The notes under the pieces were generated by a model that saw only the letters and a program-made list of their open reading frames with translations, was not told where the DNA came from and ran no database searches. Source: Kalmusia sp. IMI 367209 (lineage: Eukaryota; Ascomycota; Dothideomycetes; Pleosporales; Didymosphaeriaceae). Taken from it: a DNA stretch of 64,000 bases. Shown piece by piece: positions 23,126 through 34,865 of this stretch (position 1 is the stretch's first letter; each line of letters opens with the position of its first letter). The position numbers and the translations under genes are program-made. The stretch covers positions 186,001-250,000 of the forward strand of contig JAPEUQ010000009.1 of assembly GCA_027946365.1 (NCBI GenBank). Reading direction: 5' to 3'.

Positions 23126-23560
23126 CTAGCAAGGCTCGCTTCCATGTACTAGGATATTGTATCCATCGGTGAAGTACTGATACGCCGGATTGAAAGTGCT
23201 ATCGGACTCCCATGATTGCGGCGTGTGTCCATAGCATTCTCCGTACTTACTGTCGACCTGATCTGACAGTGTGACTGAATTGTATGTGGCTGTGTCATCG
23301 GAGCAAACAAAAGCGCCGGTGCCTCCATAACAAGCAACCCTGGTACAAGCGTTCTGTGCCACGACGATGGTCCTCGGGTCGTTCCTGAAGTCGTCGACAA
23401 TGTTTGCGACGCGAGGCTCCGTCAACCTTGGGTAATTGCCAAGGTCGCACAGGAGTTGGTCGCGTTCAGCAAGTTTTTCTGGTGAGTTCTGTTCTGTATC
23501 GGAAACAGGTGCAGCCAAAGTGGTGGCGGCAAGTAGGGCGATGGTGGTAAAGAGTTGCAT
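23126..23560 (-). CDS. small secreted cysteine-containing protein (effector-like)
   Basis: Single exon, 144 aa. The signal peptide (MQLFTTIALLAATTLAAPVS) is followed by an acidic pro-like stretch and a mature region with six Cys (LLCDLG, NACTRVAC, GAFVCSDD, YGECYGH and the C-terminal EPC). No homologous domain is recognised. Residues CTRVACYGGTGAFVCSDD look like a compact disulfide core of the kind seen in fungal small secreted proteins. Start was chosen at the ATG directly before the signal peptide; the open frame upstream has no signal sequence. It stands next to a 1.6 kb AT-rich gene-free stretch, a setting common for effectors. Role unknown; no toxicity is implied by the sequence. Confidence 0.82.
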   Translation of the reverse strand: MQLFTTIALLAATTLAAPVSDTEQNSPEKLAERDQLLCDLGNYPRLTEPRVANIVDDFRNDPRTIVVAQNACTRVACYGGTGAFVCSDDTATYNSVTLSDQVDSKYGECYGHTPQSWESDSTFNPAYQYFTDGYNILVHGSEPC

Positions 23561-25168
23561 TGTGACTTTACGGATAGGAAGAGAAGATGTATTGTGGTAA
23601 ACAATGCGATGATGAGTAGGTGGGACTGTAGGATTGTACTGCAATAAGGGGTGAGGATCCAGCTATTTATCTTCATTCGTGCTGCTGTCTCCAGGTGGCC
23701 AATCTCTATGCACAGCAGTCCATTAACTCCGTTTCGAAGTCATGATTTGAAATAAAACCGAAGGATTCTGGAGCAGGTCCTGGGTATCCAAGAATGAGAG
23801 GAACTGAACGAGGGTGATCTCTGTCATGCTGAGCTATTGTCTTATTGTATTACGTCTATATTGAAGTTGCCTTCGTGACCATGACTATATGTAGTATAGA
23901 TTAGCATGAATCATCAGTAGACCCTACTAGATCCGCAGCTTTATACCGGCTCGGGTCCATAAGCCTCGAACTGATCTACATCCGTAATGTGGTAGACAGT
24001 CAGTCTCACTATAGCTCAGGTCCAGGGGCCACAGCTAGTAAACCATAGTACAACCTAAGAAATGCCTGAAAACTTGCAAATAAACTCGGAAGGGAATCTT
24101 TGAGATCTTACAAGTCAACCAACGTTGTCAAAGCTGACCTAAGATAAGATTTTCTCTCAATGAAATAGCGATTTCACCTGCCTATCCACTAAGCGAATTT
24201 TCCCATGCTTCGTTCGTCTGCCTATCTATACTATCTGATTAACTCAGTCTCCCGATATTCTCCAAAAAAGGTCTGTTTAGTAGATCTATATGTTCCGTTT
24301 CATACGATATCCATCCAGTGAGCAAATACATAATTCAGAGACCCTTTCACAGCTGTTGAGACAGTTTTATGGGATTTTATGTCTACCTGTAGGAAATCAA
24401 CGACTTGACAATTTCAGGAGAACTTACTATGTCGATTCACCTAGAATGTCTTCGTTTAACCAATAGCTCTACCATCAACCGGTGTTCATCCTCATCACGT
24501 CTAGGACTTTAGATAACATTAAGCTTGTGGAGAGCAAATTGGTTCGCAGACTGTGAATAAAGAAGAAAAGATGGAATGGCTGAGCTAGTGTTCAGTGAAA
24601 CGACGCTTGACTGGCGCGAATAATTTTCGGCTAGTTGTAGCACGAAGTAAGCAACATAGCCTCAGCCCTGGAAACCGGACAAGTTTTTATCAGAAGGCTT
24701 ACTGCAACCTCGTGTCTCGAAAGCTATGTCGTTCCACCCTATTTTTGAGTCGAATCATCAAGCCTGTTTGATGAACTCGATGAACTTGATGGACTTGATG
24801 AACAAGCTGATGAGCTCAAATTCTATTAGTATCAATACTGCAAGGGTTCCACTAGTTCGTTACATGTTTTCCAGCACACTGTCTGTTGTATAGCTGAGCC
24901 TAGTAGTGCCCGATGACGAAGGCGATAAGTCCGATTGGACGATTACCTGCTGGATGGCATAAATAACTCGCAGCAAGATTATAGACAGAACCCCGCAGAC
25001 TGATGTGGAAAACTCCCGAGGTTGGCGATCACCGAGTAATAACAGCAGGTTATCTACGTCCCACGCCATTGTGGTGGTGTTTCAAAAGTTCTAATATCCC
25101 GCATAGCGAACAATCGTTTATTATTGGCGATCCCAGTACAAGAGAGACGAAGAACAAGATGGTGAATC
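23561..25168. other. AT-rich gene-free stretch
   Basis: No coding frame of note. The DNA is AT-rich with many stops in all frames, possibly decayed (RIP-affected) repeat DNA, though no terminal repeats or transposase remnant could be seen. A short tandem repeat lies at about 24768-24812. Confidence 0.5.
24768..24812. repeat. imperfect 9-nt tandem repeat (GATGAACTT type)
   Basis: Four to five consecutive near-copies: GATGAACTC, GATGAACTT, GATGGACTT, GATGAACAA, then a partial GCTGATGAGCTC. A minisatellite in AT-rich DNA. Confidence 0.75.
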
Positions 25169-27149
25169 CTATTTTCCGAGCCTCTTTTCCCGAATGAACC
25201 AGGCGAAGAACGCACTACCAATGACCAATCCCACACTCACACTCAGTGCAGCCCTTGTGCTCTTACTGTAGCATTCCCTGACTAGCCCTTTCAGCTCAGG
25301 TTCCAGGCTTCTAAAGTAGGATAGCGAAGCTCGAACACGTTCCGCAATCTCTTTTGCATCCTTGTCCCCGCTCAACGCAGCTTCCAGCGATTTCCGGAGT
25401 GTTTGGTTGAATGCTGTGGCGCACATAGATATTCCGAAGACAGAGCCCAGCGAACGAAAAAGATATGAGCACGCTGTAGCCACAGCTTGATCTTTATGCT
25501 TAGCATTCGCAATGAGTCCAATTAGAGTCGTAGTGACACCTATTCCATTCGAGAAAGCAGTGATGGACGTCCCCACCACCATGATCGGAATGTTCTCTTT
25601 GATAACGCCGGCAAATAGCAGGATCATAGCTAGGCCGAAAACGAGATTTGAGTACCCGATTACGGTGATCCAGTAGTACTTTCCGGTCTTCTTCATGTAT
25701 ATGCCACCAAAGAGGGAGCCGCTAACACCAGATATGATGCATGGTATCAAGAGCAGACCAGCTTGAGCCGCATGTAAATCGGCGATGACTTGCCAGTATA
25801 GCGGGATGAAGAACAAAGCGGCTAGCCAGCCACCGAAGGCGAAGAAATTGCAGAGATAGCAGGCGAAGAGGGAGCGGTTGAGTATAATACGGAAAGGAGC
25901 GAAGGGATGGCTTGCGATGAAATGTTCGACGAGAATAAAGATGATGAAGAGAGGACTCATACAAAGCCCTGCGATGGTATACGGATCTGGACATTGATAA
26001 CGCCTCAAGTCAGTATTATTTACCCAAGTGAGTCACTCCAGGATGCGTTAGCCTGGGAGCCTGGGGTTACATACCACTCCAAGAGATATTTGAGCCACGG
26101 TCTAAACCTACTAGAACTCCAGACACAGCCACGATTAAGATCATTGCTCCTAAAAAGTCAATCTTCAAGAGCTTCTGAACCCAGTGCGAATTGTCTGTCT
26201 GCGGCAAATGCAGCACAGCTGCCACCGCAACGATTGCAACCAAACATAATGGCCCCTGAGCCATAAAGGCCCATCGCCAACCAACACTATCCGCAAGCAA
26301 TCCGCCTATTGGGGCACCTGCAGCTGAGCCAGACGCGTAGATGATGTTTATGTAGCCTTGCCACGTCCCTCGATCCCGAAGGCTTACTACGTCGCTAAAC
26401 AGGATTGAAACACACGTTGTCATGCCACCTCCTCCGATACCTGCGATGGCCCTCGCAACGATCAACTCTCCGATATTTCGAGCTAACCCGCAAAACGTTG
26501 AGCCGATAGCGAATACGACGTAAGCGAAGAGGAGACAAGTCTTGCGCCCAAAGACGTCCGAGAGTTTGCCATACAAGGGCTGGAAGGCGGTGAGGGTCAG
26601 GAAGTAGCCCGTAGCTATCCAGGAAGTTGAGTTCAGTGCGTGTAGATCGGTGCCGATCGTCCCTGAGGAGCGGGTATAAAGTCAGTATACGTCAAGAAGT
26701 GCGATTTAGTACCTTGCGGATATCTCATATAAGTAGAGGAGTCTTTATTTTGTGGAAAAGATGCATTCAATTAGTACTGGGCCTTTGCGTACCGTATGTG
26801 GATACGATGAGGGTTTGGTCGGCGGCTGCGAGGAAGACCTAGGTGGGTTTTAATCTCTCATTCTTAGGTAAATGGAAAGATGGATGAGCCATACCCCAAC
26901 ACAGACTGCTGGAAAAATATATTTCAACCGCTTTCTAACCTCTGGCATTCCTTGATGCTTTGACACTTCCCCATTGCTGACCTGCCGCTCAATGTCCCCT
27001 CCATCCGGCTCTTCGTCAACAACCGCATCGCCCTCATGGTACCCATTGACGCCTTCGGACACAATAGCATTGTCCGCATCAATGGAGTGAGGGGAGACAG
27101 CCTGGAGAGCCGGCTTGGGCAACAGTGGTGATGTCTCGTTCGGAGGCAT
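25169..27149 (-). CDS. MFS transporter, DHA type (14-TM drug/basic amino acid family)
   Basis: Exons 27149-26895, 26838-26793, 26662-26075, 25986-25169; introns 26894-26839, 26792-26663, 26074-25987. 568 aa. The N-terminus is a cytosolic acidic stretch with a dileucine-like TSPLLPKP, then TM1. MFS motifs: VFLAAADQTLIVSTYG, LNSTSWIATGYFLT, QPLYGKLSDVFGRK (motif A), ARAIAGIGGGGM (motif B) and ASGSAAGAPIGGLLADSVGWRW (motif C, antiporter). This is the DHA2-like branch with about 14 helices, which includes vacuolar basic amino acid transporters (VBA) and multidrug exporters. The TSPLLP head favours a vacuolar membrane location, but substrate cannot be read from sequence. Intron 2 (130 nt) is long for this window. 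Confidence 0.9.
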
Positions 27150-29442
27150 TGTATGGAGGAGGCTACAATCAGGGGCTCAACGCGAGGGTACAAGGCTCCG
27201 CTACAACGGACGAAGCTCAGGCCTTAGGCGAGGCCGCCATTGCGAATTTGTCAGTCTGGCGCTCTTTACCAGCCTCTTTAGGCGGGATAAGGGTGGAGAT
27301 ACCAAGATGATGCAATTGCTCCGGTTCGGAGGCTTGTCGGACGAGTCAGCTTTTGATTGGTCAGCCCGCATCTCTCCGTCACGCCCCACATTAGGTCGCT
27401 AAGGCAGCGAAACTACCTCGCCCCTTCATTAAGATCACGAACTGTTCTCGATGTCAGTCTGGAAACCTTTATCGCTAGGAAATGATTCAAATGTCACTAC
27501 TCCACCAAACAACAGTGAGGCCTTCAAACATTAGCCAAAGGTTGCCAGAGATGTACGCCGTTCTGTTTCCTTCGACAACGGATGAGAATGACATCTGAAC
27601 AAAGACTAGGGGAATGCATCTACTTAATTACATCTCCTTTGGTCGTCACCTTTGTGATTTTGTACCCACTTCTATGAATCAATGGATCAGGTATCATACA
27701 AAATACAACTTCTGAAGCTACTCGCTCAGCAGATCTCTAATAGGTGCCTTGGGCTGACCCTGGAAATACATGAAGGCACTCAGGCCAATTGCTATCGTAT
27801 GGGCGAACAAACAAGAGGCATGATATTCATCAGTCAAGTCATACGAGAGCCCCGATATCTGAACGAAATATTCATCTTCTCACTACAACTCTCTCAGAAG
27901 ACGTATTCGCTGATCGCATGAGGTTAGGACACCACAAACTTACCGCTAAAGCACACACAGTGAGCTTCAACCCGCAGTGTATCATTTCAACCCCACTCGA
28001 AAATTCGAGCAGTACTCGCGCGGCAACAATAGCGACGCTACGTAGAATCGACCGGTACATCACCACACGTCCAACGGTCTCTGGTGGTAACGTGACGCAC
28101 TGAGGCTGTAGTCTCGTGTTCGCTTCGATACGAAAATGTCACTACGAGGTGGTACGGATGAGGCCAGTGCTCATGCAAGTGGCTCAAAAATGGTACTGCA
28201 TCCCGAGTACCACACTAACCACAGCCTTTTCGTCAGCTCCTGTGGTAAGCAAATGGGAGGGACGACCATCAAGAATCTCACGCCCTTTGTTTACTTTCCG
28301 CACGCACATGCGCAAAACCTACATGAAGGCTTAGGATTCATCGAAGCGCCTAGAACTCGATCTCACGAAAACCAAGATCAATGAAAGTGGTGCCTGCTTC
28401 TCTCCGCGCAGTTTGACCAAAGAAATGATCACCCACTACTCCAACGTTCCTCAGCATATTCACCTGCACATCAGCGAGAATCCTGGCTCGGATCGAAGCT
28501 CCCAACAGCTCAGCCCCCGCAGTCATGCATCTCCATCCATCTCCGCCGTTCCTTTTCGGGAACCTAGACCTTCGTTTATGCACGGATTACCGAGCCATTA
28601 TCGCGGCTAGCAGTGCGCTGCGCTTGCGCACAAGGTGGATCCTTTCCACAACGGACCCTGCTCCACGCCCTCGTCTTCGCACCGCATGCACACTCCGGCT
28701 TGCGATTAGAATAGAACGTGCGACTTATGTGTTGCGCGACGGTGGAAATGGAAGAGCTTAGCCTTGTGGGCAATATTAATCAATCGTGTGGGATGAGGTT
28801 CCTCGTGTTGACTCTCGCAATATTTGACGTTGAATATGGTGATGGCTTATCCAGTCTTGCATTTCAATTTTGACCTTTGGATACGTGATTTGAGAATATT
28901 CGATCCTGTGTAGGCAATGCTGCCACACGTGAAAGATTGGTGGTGCTAATATAACCTCACGCTATATTATGCACTTAGGGTGTTGTGCATGTTTACTTGC
29001 ATCATAACCCCTCTTTCCGCCAACGCCCGGTACGCTACCAATATAGACTTGAGCTTCATGATGCTTGACACCACAATCAAGCGGTCAGCATGTCTAGAAC
29101 GTTCAAATCCAAGAAAGATCAATAGTCCGTTTGACTGGCGTACCAATCTGCGAGAACAAGAGATGCAGGCACAAATGATAGACTCAAGCATAACTTCTGT
29201 GGCCAGAATATTATTAGGTATGAGATTGAAGGAGCGCGTATCTACATAAATCTAAGGACCGTTATCCACAAAGTATCCATCAATTCAGCAAGCTTGAATC
29301 AACAATAAGGAGCGTGTCTCTGTTCCCAATAATCCTAGCACCTGCGACCGGCTATCACTCATGAAATCATACTATCGTGAAGCCTATATGCTTGCCTTTA
29401 TGAGAAGCATGCTTTTACGCGATGCGATTAGTCAGTGACGAC
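27150..29442. other. long gene-poor stretch
   Basis: I see no gene I can support over 2.3 kb. Several frames of 60-100 codons occur on both strands (for example minus strand at 28350-28583 and 27872-28066), but they are not in the same frame, lack good splice links and show no domain. They may be remnants of a decayed gene. Confidence 0.5.
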
Positions 29443-30174
29443 CTAATAGCCATAGCCATAGCCACCCTTGGTCGAGCACTCCGTCTTGGTCTCCACCTTC
29501 GTAGTAGTGTATGGAACTACTTTCGTGGTTGTGGCAGCGGATTCCTTGGTCTTCGTGGTCACATAGGTGTCCGACTTAGTGGTGAGTTCGGTCTTGTACG
29601 ACGTGCCGACGCTCCTGGTTTAAATTAAGCCTTTAATACTCAAGAGAGTTAGCCGAAAGACTTACGTGGTTGGCTTGACATCAGTCTTCGTCTTTGTGGT
29701 GAGGTAGCTCTTTGTCTTGGTGATGTAGGAGGTGACTGGAATCGTTTCGGTTGTGTATTCAGTTTTCACTTCAGTCTCAGTCTGCAATGGACTTTATTAG
29801 CTGGCAGTTTTAATCATCAGTGAATACATACTTTGGTGACATAGCCGGTACTGGTGTAAGGGTATGGTTTAGTCTCAGTCTTAACAACGCTTGAGGTTGC
29901 AGTGACAGGTACGTAGACCGTTTTTGTGGTCGCGTACGACTTGGTGGAGCTGCCGACCTCTGTCTTGGTCTTGTAGACTGAAAGATAGTGAGCAAGGGAA
30001 AGATAATAACTCCTGGTTCGATTACTTACCGGCAGAGCAAGTCGTCTCATAAGCGGGTGGTGGTGGTGCCTTAGAGGTGGAGTAGCTCGGTGGAGCACTG
30101 CTGCTATACCCACCAGGCAAGGCAAGAGTGAGGGAAGCGGAAGCAAAGAGCGCAAGGGCGTTCTTGAGAAGCAT
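29443..30174 (-). CDS. secreted Thr/Lys-rich repetitive protein
   Basis: Exons 30174-30030, 29977-29832, 29781-29666, 29614-29443; introns 30029-29978, 29831-29782, 29665-29615, all with GTRNGT donors. 192 aa. A signal peptide (MLLKNALALFASASLTLALP) is followed by a Pro/Ser/Tyr stretch (SYSTSKAPPPPAYE). The rest is built from TTK/TKT/TET units with periodic Tyr and Val: YKTKTEV, TTKTVYVPVTAT, TYVTTKTKE, TTTKVVPYTTTKVETKTE. It ends GGYGYGY. There are only two Cys in the mature part. Composition fits an O-glycosylated extracellular or cell-wall protein. Homologues of this style occur in Pleosporales, role unknown. The exons fall between repeat blocks, suggesting growth by exon or repeat duplication. 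Confidence 0.8.
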
Positions 30175-31614
30175 CTTGAATATGGCGAAAGTGAGATGTG
30201 TGAAGTGATTGAATAGTGTGGACTTGAATCACAGCGAAAGTGTCAGCGAAGGCAAAGAAGCTCTTGATGCTGATGTTCCAGAAAATGCGGTGGCAGAGGG
30301 CATCTTTATACTTGTTCCTGGGCCTACGAAGATAGCTGGCCTCAGTCATGCCACATACTTACCTTGCCGCGGGGCGCTAATCAATCATACCGTGTACCGC
30401 ATACACGGATCAGAGCTGACCGTATTGTCTTCAGGCTGGGATCATGCCACAAGAAGTCTGCACTAAGCGGTAGGAAGCCCTACGGTGCCACGCCGGTATT
30501 GTCAGCGCCCCTTATTGGAGCTTGCTGATGCAGACTGAGATCATAAGGCTATGATTGAGCTACATGTAGAGGTGTTGCTCGTCTAAGCCCACGAAAAAAG
30601 ACTGAGGTAACTCAAAAGCAATAGTATGTGCATGGGAACTAAGCGATAGGAGGTAGAGATAGCAACCAAGAAACGAGATCAGCAAAACCCTGCATGAGGC
30701 TTGGGCTCGATCCCCGGCAATGACAACAGGCAGATTGGGTAGTCTATGATTTCAAGATACATCGTGCTTGTGATATCTACTAATAAGAATGGTCCAGAGA
30801 CTTTCAACTAGCCCGGCCAAGTTGGCATATGTATAGCACACCGTCCATAAATACATGGGGAATGGCGTGCCATTAGCTGTTGTAGACGTGTCATATAATT
30901 GATCAACATCTGATGCACGTTCTCATATTCTTGTGGCGTACCGTAGTTGCCACGCGGCTACTTCAAGTAGAAAGCTGGACAGCCGAACAGGCGCGTGCTG
31001 CCCTCGGGGCCTTACACCACAGCGATGTCTTGGATTGCCACACCCGAGCAGCTGGAATCCTGATCATGTTTGAACCACAAGCGAAAGTTGAGGATCTCCA
31101 ATCAAGAGTACGTCGTGGTGTGGCACAGCGTCAGTTGGACTGGTGATGTCTCTAGCTGGGGCCAGGCTCGGGTCATGGAGGCATTCACCACAGGTCAGAC
31201 GGCCCGATACCCCTCTTTTTGGCATATTGCGGAGTGGACAGGAATCAATGATGGTGAGAGTGCTGAGTTCATGGAGAAGACGAAGGGAATGCTACCGCGC
31301 TGAGATAGCTCCTTCCCTCCGAGACGTTTCTCCGATCCGCTTAGTCACGCCCCAACTTTTCGTGCTCTTCCATCCGCGCGCATCGGTCTATGCGCATCGC
31401 GATCAACATTTTCTCACACCGTTGACTTTTCCGGGTTCATTCCAAGCGGCCCCACGTACTATCAAAACTTTCAGACTCCGGTGCAACGTCCAAGTCCACC
31501 AACAAGCCAGCCAGCGAACGGTCCCGAGTACCAGCTCGCCCGCAGCATGAGAAGCTGATTCTGCAATTGCGCAATCCCCTGCCCGCAAGACCTGCATTGT
31601 TGCTGTAGGCACAC
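30175..31614. other. intergenic
   Basis: Divergent upstream regions of the Thr/Lys-rich protein and AIM11. The frames at 30913-31550 have no recognisable domain and overlap each other; no gene is called. Confidence 0.5.
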
Positions 31615-32154
31615 ATGGAGGCCATCCATAAGCTGCCGATCCCTCGAATCATGAATCGACTACCCTCAGCACCTGTTAGTGCACCTCCGCGGCCGCCGCC
31701 TGAACCTGCATACGAGAACACACCCATGACTTCCCCGCGATCGCTGCGGCAGCTGTCGATATTCTTCTTTGGAGCTACCTGCTTCCTCGCATCTACGGCC
31801 ATCACTCGCCGCGCAATACACCGACGCCACCTCCGAATTAAACCTAATTTCTACGAGCCGAATACCAATCCGCACGAGCACTTCAGCCCATTTCACGATG
31901 CAGCACAGGCTCTCAATCTGGCTACAATGAACTGCATTAGCTTAGCAACTATGGGCCTAGGTGGCACACTCTGGGCATTCGACATTTCAGGTCTCCACGA
32001 AGCACGGGCAAGGCTTAGGGGCCGTTTGAATTACGACACGATATATCAGCCAGGTGACAATGTACCTGAGTCAGTAATGGACTTGTTGATAGCTTCACAG
32101 CAAATAATCGAGAAAGAGGAGGATGAAAGCGGCAGCCCAAAAAACCCTCGATAA
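31615..32154 (+). CDS. AIM11: AIM11-like mitochondrial membrane protein
   Basis: Single exon, 179 aa. After a Pro-rich N-terminus the core reads SLRQLSIFFFGATCFLASTAITRRAIHRR, then a second hydrophobic segment LNLATMNCISLATMGLGGTLWAFDISG. This pair of helices around a basic RR loop is the signature of the AIM11 family (altered inheritance of mitochondria 11), predicted two-TM proteins of mitochondria whose biochemical role is unknown. The tail is acidic (IIEKEEDESG). Fungal AIM11 proteins are of similar size. The first ATG gives a sensible N-terminus. Confidence 0.82.
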   Translation: MEAIHKLPIPRIMNRLPSAPVSAPPRPPPEPAYENTPMTSPRSLRQLSIFFFGATCFLASTAITRRAIHRRHLRIKPNFYEPNTNPHEHFSPFHDAAQALNLATMNCISLATMGLGGTLWAFDISGLHEARARLRGRLNYDTIYQPGDNVPESVMDLLIASQQIIEKEEDESGSPKNPR

Positions 32155-33246
32155 CGACGATCCGAAATGTACGATAATAAATAGTTGTAACACTAGTGTA
32201 CAGTTAGGTAGACCGGGAGACTCTTAGAGCGATGGGTAGCTCTCGTCGATCAGTTCTAGCTTGGGGTATTTCCAAAGTACTTACCACTGAGCTTCGCCTG
32301 AGTTCATACAAGCTCTGACCAATGCGGTTTCGTTTGGACAATGCAAAGTATCGCTTGTCTTTCCCGAAGGAATATACTTCAGCATCAAGGTTCGTTCATC
32401 AACACCACGTGTGTCCGAAGGGCCAACCGTTTGGTGCATTGAACCAAGTGCCACCAAGACGCGATGCGCCTTTTCGGAAGCTACCGAATAGTGGCAGGAC
32501 TAACGGGCTTTCCGTTCACGCGTCCTGCATACCATTCGCTAACGATCGCTTCAATATTTCGTGCTTGGTGTTGGCGCGCCACGGCTGTTAGCCAGCTGCC
32601 GCCGAGACTCATGTGTAACAAAGCACCTCAGCGCTTTATGCCGCCGCCCGATTTAGCCTCAGCCTTCTCTGGTATTGAAATCGGACATTGAGAACAGGAG
32701 GCGTCAGACCCTGAGTATCCTTAAATGCACCTCATGGAGAGTATGCATCGTCATATTAGATATGCCTGCGCTCTCGCAGGCTTGCCTACCTCTGTAAATA
32801 CTTTCAGCTCGGTACACTGCTAATTTCGGCACATATGGTTGCTGTACCCTGCAAAGCAGGCTTTTGTCCGTCCTGACAGACGGACCCAAGCGAAGCACTA
32901 ACGTATCTTCGATCAAGTCATACTTTCTGTACAACACTTCTTTTACTAAAGCCTTGTTCCTGCTTCGCCCCAACATAGTCCGAGTCAGCTTGACACCATC
33001 ACACCTGTCAATGGTCGGCAAGCGCATATACGATGTCACTTCGCTCCAACACACGACGCGCACTACTGAACTAGCCGCTCGTTATACAGGCACATCTCAC
33101 CGACTCCAAGCCTCCCGGGTAGATCCACAGCCCTTCCGCCATGACAGGTCACACTTTACGCCCCTGTCTTAAAGACTTCTCGCGTTGCATCATCATGTGC
33201 ATCTCAATGCATTCAGCTTACATTCTTACGTAGTTTCTTCCTCAGA
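32155..33246. other. intergenic
   Basis: 3' flanks of AIM11 and of the molybdopterin synthase gene (convergent). A minus-strand frame of about 119 codons at 32704-33063 has no recognised domain and is not called. Confidence 0.45.
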
Positions 33247-33777
33247 TTACTTCTCGTCCTGGGCGTCCCCTGCTTGGACTCCCATCGCACCATCTCTATT
33301 CGCCCTCCATACCCCTTGGCCCCCTTCGAACTTTTCCAACTTCCAGATTTCGGCCCTTTTTTTCGTCTCTTCTAACGCTTCCTCGCCCGCTCTCCATGCC
33401 GCCTGCCTGTGCGGCGCACTGACTGCAATGACTATGCTCTCCTCACCGATCGGACACTCGCCCAGCTTGTGCAGGATTGCGATTTTGGTAAGTTTGTGTT
33501 TCGTGAGCTGATTTGACGCGATTGAGTAGAGCGTAGCCATAGCGAGCGGTGTGTAGGATGTATAGGCTAGTGACGACACGGGCAGGTTGTTAAAGGTGTC
33601 GCGCGTCGTGCCGATGAAGAGCACTGTTGCGCCGGCAGATGGAGACCGGACAAATCTCGTAGCTGCCAGGGAGTCCAGATCATTGGGCGTGAGCTCAATA
33701 TGGATGGTGTCTGTGACCCGGGTTACTGGGTCGCTGGGTATGCCGGGTGTGTATCCTGATGATTCGGTGGTCGACAT
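33247..33777 (-). CDS. cnxH: molybdopterin synthase catalytic (large) subunit, MoaE/MOCS2B
   Basis: Single exon, 176 aa. It converts precursor Z (cPMP) to molybdopterin using the thiocarboxylated small subunit, in the cytosol; in Aspergillus the gene is cnxH. Family motifs: IHIELTPNDLDSL, GATVLFIGTTRDTFNN, LAYTSYTPLAMATLYSI, HKLGECPIGEESIVIAVSAPHRQAAWRAGEEALE, and the C-terminal EIWKLEKFEGGQGVWRAN. The His-Arg of PHRQAAW and the Trp-Lys of IWK, typical of the active site, are kept. The next residue after this Lys is Leu where many homologues have a basic residue. Needed for nitrate reductase and other Mo enzymes. Confidence 0.93.
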   Translation of the reverse strand: MSTTESSGYTPGIPSDPVTRVTDTIHIELTPNDLDSLAATRFVRSPSAGATVLFIGTTRDTFNNLPVSSLAYTSYTPLAMATLYSIASNQLTKHKLTKIAILHKLGECPIGEESIVIAVSAPHRQAAWRAGEEALEETKKRAEIWKLEKFEGGQGVWRANRDGAMGVQAGDAQDEK

Positions 33778-34274
33778 AGTAACAAATGATGTAGTAGAGT
33801 TTGGAGTCAGTAATACCGTGTCCCTAGCCTAAGTTTCTACGTTCAGGTTGATTTGTCAATACCTTTCATGCTGTTAGCACCTGTTCGAGACCTGCAGTCT
33901 GATGCCAATCGGAATGCTTAGCTCAGCCAGCAATCCATTGGGTTCGTTGGCGTCATAATCAGGCTAACTACACGGCACTGCAGCGAGCGCACACGTACCA
34001 GAGTCTTTATCGCATAGAGGAAAATATACACAGTGATTCAAGGATGATGTGAATGAGAATTGGGCAAGCAACAAAGGTGAGATAAGAAAGGCGGTCGTGG
34101 TGACTAACCATTGCTGTCCGCTTCGGGCCGCGCCGCGAGGAAAAGCTGATTCGCCGGCATTCGGCATGCCAATCGTCAGGTTCTAATTTCATCCCCAAAT
34201 GAGGTGACGGACATAGAGAGCAGTGTTTTTCTCTTGTAATGACTACAATCGCCCCAGCTCTTCCGTGAAAAATC
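33778..34274. other. intergenic
   Basis: Promoter of the molybdopterin synthase gene and 3' flank of the next minus-strand gene. Nothing else seen. Confidence 0.5.
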
Positions 34275-34865
34275 CTATTCCACGCCTTCTTCCTTTACTT
34301 CGCCCGTCCTTTTTTGTTTCTCTTCTTCTTGCTTCTCCTCCTCAACCCACACCTTCAGCCTCGCCAACCTCTTCAAAGCTTCCCGACTCCATACCTTCTC
34401 CATCACATAATACTCATCAAATACCTTGATTCCCCTCCCCTTCTCTCCATCTAAATCAATCCACCCCACCTTTGTACTCGTATAAATTTGCACCCCAGGC
34501 CACACCCTTTCTCTATCCCCGTTAGCCAAAGTCCCCGCCTTCACATGAATTAGATGCCTATCCCCGCCGTAATATGAAAATAATGCGTCGAAGCAATTCG
34601 GGCATCGCGCAATGTGCTGGCCAGCGCCGGAGGCCGTGGGCACAGCAATGAATACGGGTTTGATGGGCGAGAGCTCGACGTGGAAGCTGTATGATTCGAT
34701 GATTGTGTTGAGGACAAAGGCAGAACCAGATTCACGTTGGCACCATGTGCAGTGACAGCAATGGGTTATGAGAGGAGGGGCGGTGAGGGTATATGATAAG
34801 GCACGGCAGGTGCAGTGGCCGGTCAAAGGTGTGAAGATGGGGTCAGCGGTGCTGAAGTCGTTCAT
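34275..34865 (-). CDS. GFA/CENP-V family zinc protein
   Basis: Single exon, 196 aa. The zinc-binding pattern of the glutathione-dependent formaldehyde-activating (GFA)/CENP-V family is complete: GHCTCRALSYTL near the N-terminus, HCCHCTWCQRESGSAF in the middle, and ARCPNCFDALFSYYGG after it. LIHVKAGTLAN and GVQIYTSTKVGWIDL follow as in family members. The C-terminus is a charged Glu/Lys helix (WVEEEKQEEEKQKR). Members bind zinc; some have S-(hydroxymethyl)glutathione synthase activity, but most fungal ones are uncharacterised. Confidence 0.92.
   Translation of the reverse strand: MNDFSTADPIFTPLTGHCTCRALSYTLTAPPLITHCCHCTWCQRESGSAFVLNTIIESYSFHVELSPIKPVFIAVPTASGAGQHIARCPNCFDALFSYYGGDRHLIHVKAGTLANGDRERVWPGVQIYTSTKVGWIDLDGEKGRGIKVFDEYYVMEKVWSREALKRLARLKVWVEEEKQEEEKQKRTGEVKEEGVE

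Noticed and set aside
30690..30725. tRNA-like B-box (GGGCTCGATCCCC)
   Set aside because: The T-loop lacks the GTTCGA core and no D-arm, anticodon arm or acceptor pairing could be found around it.
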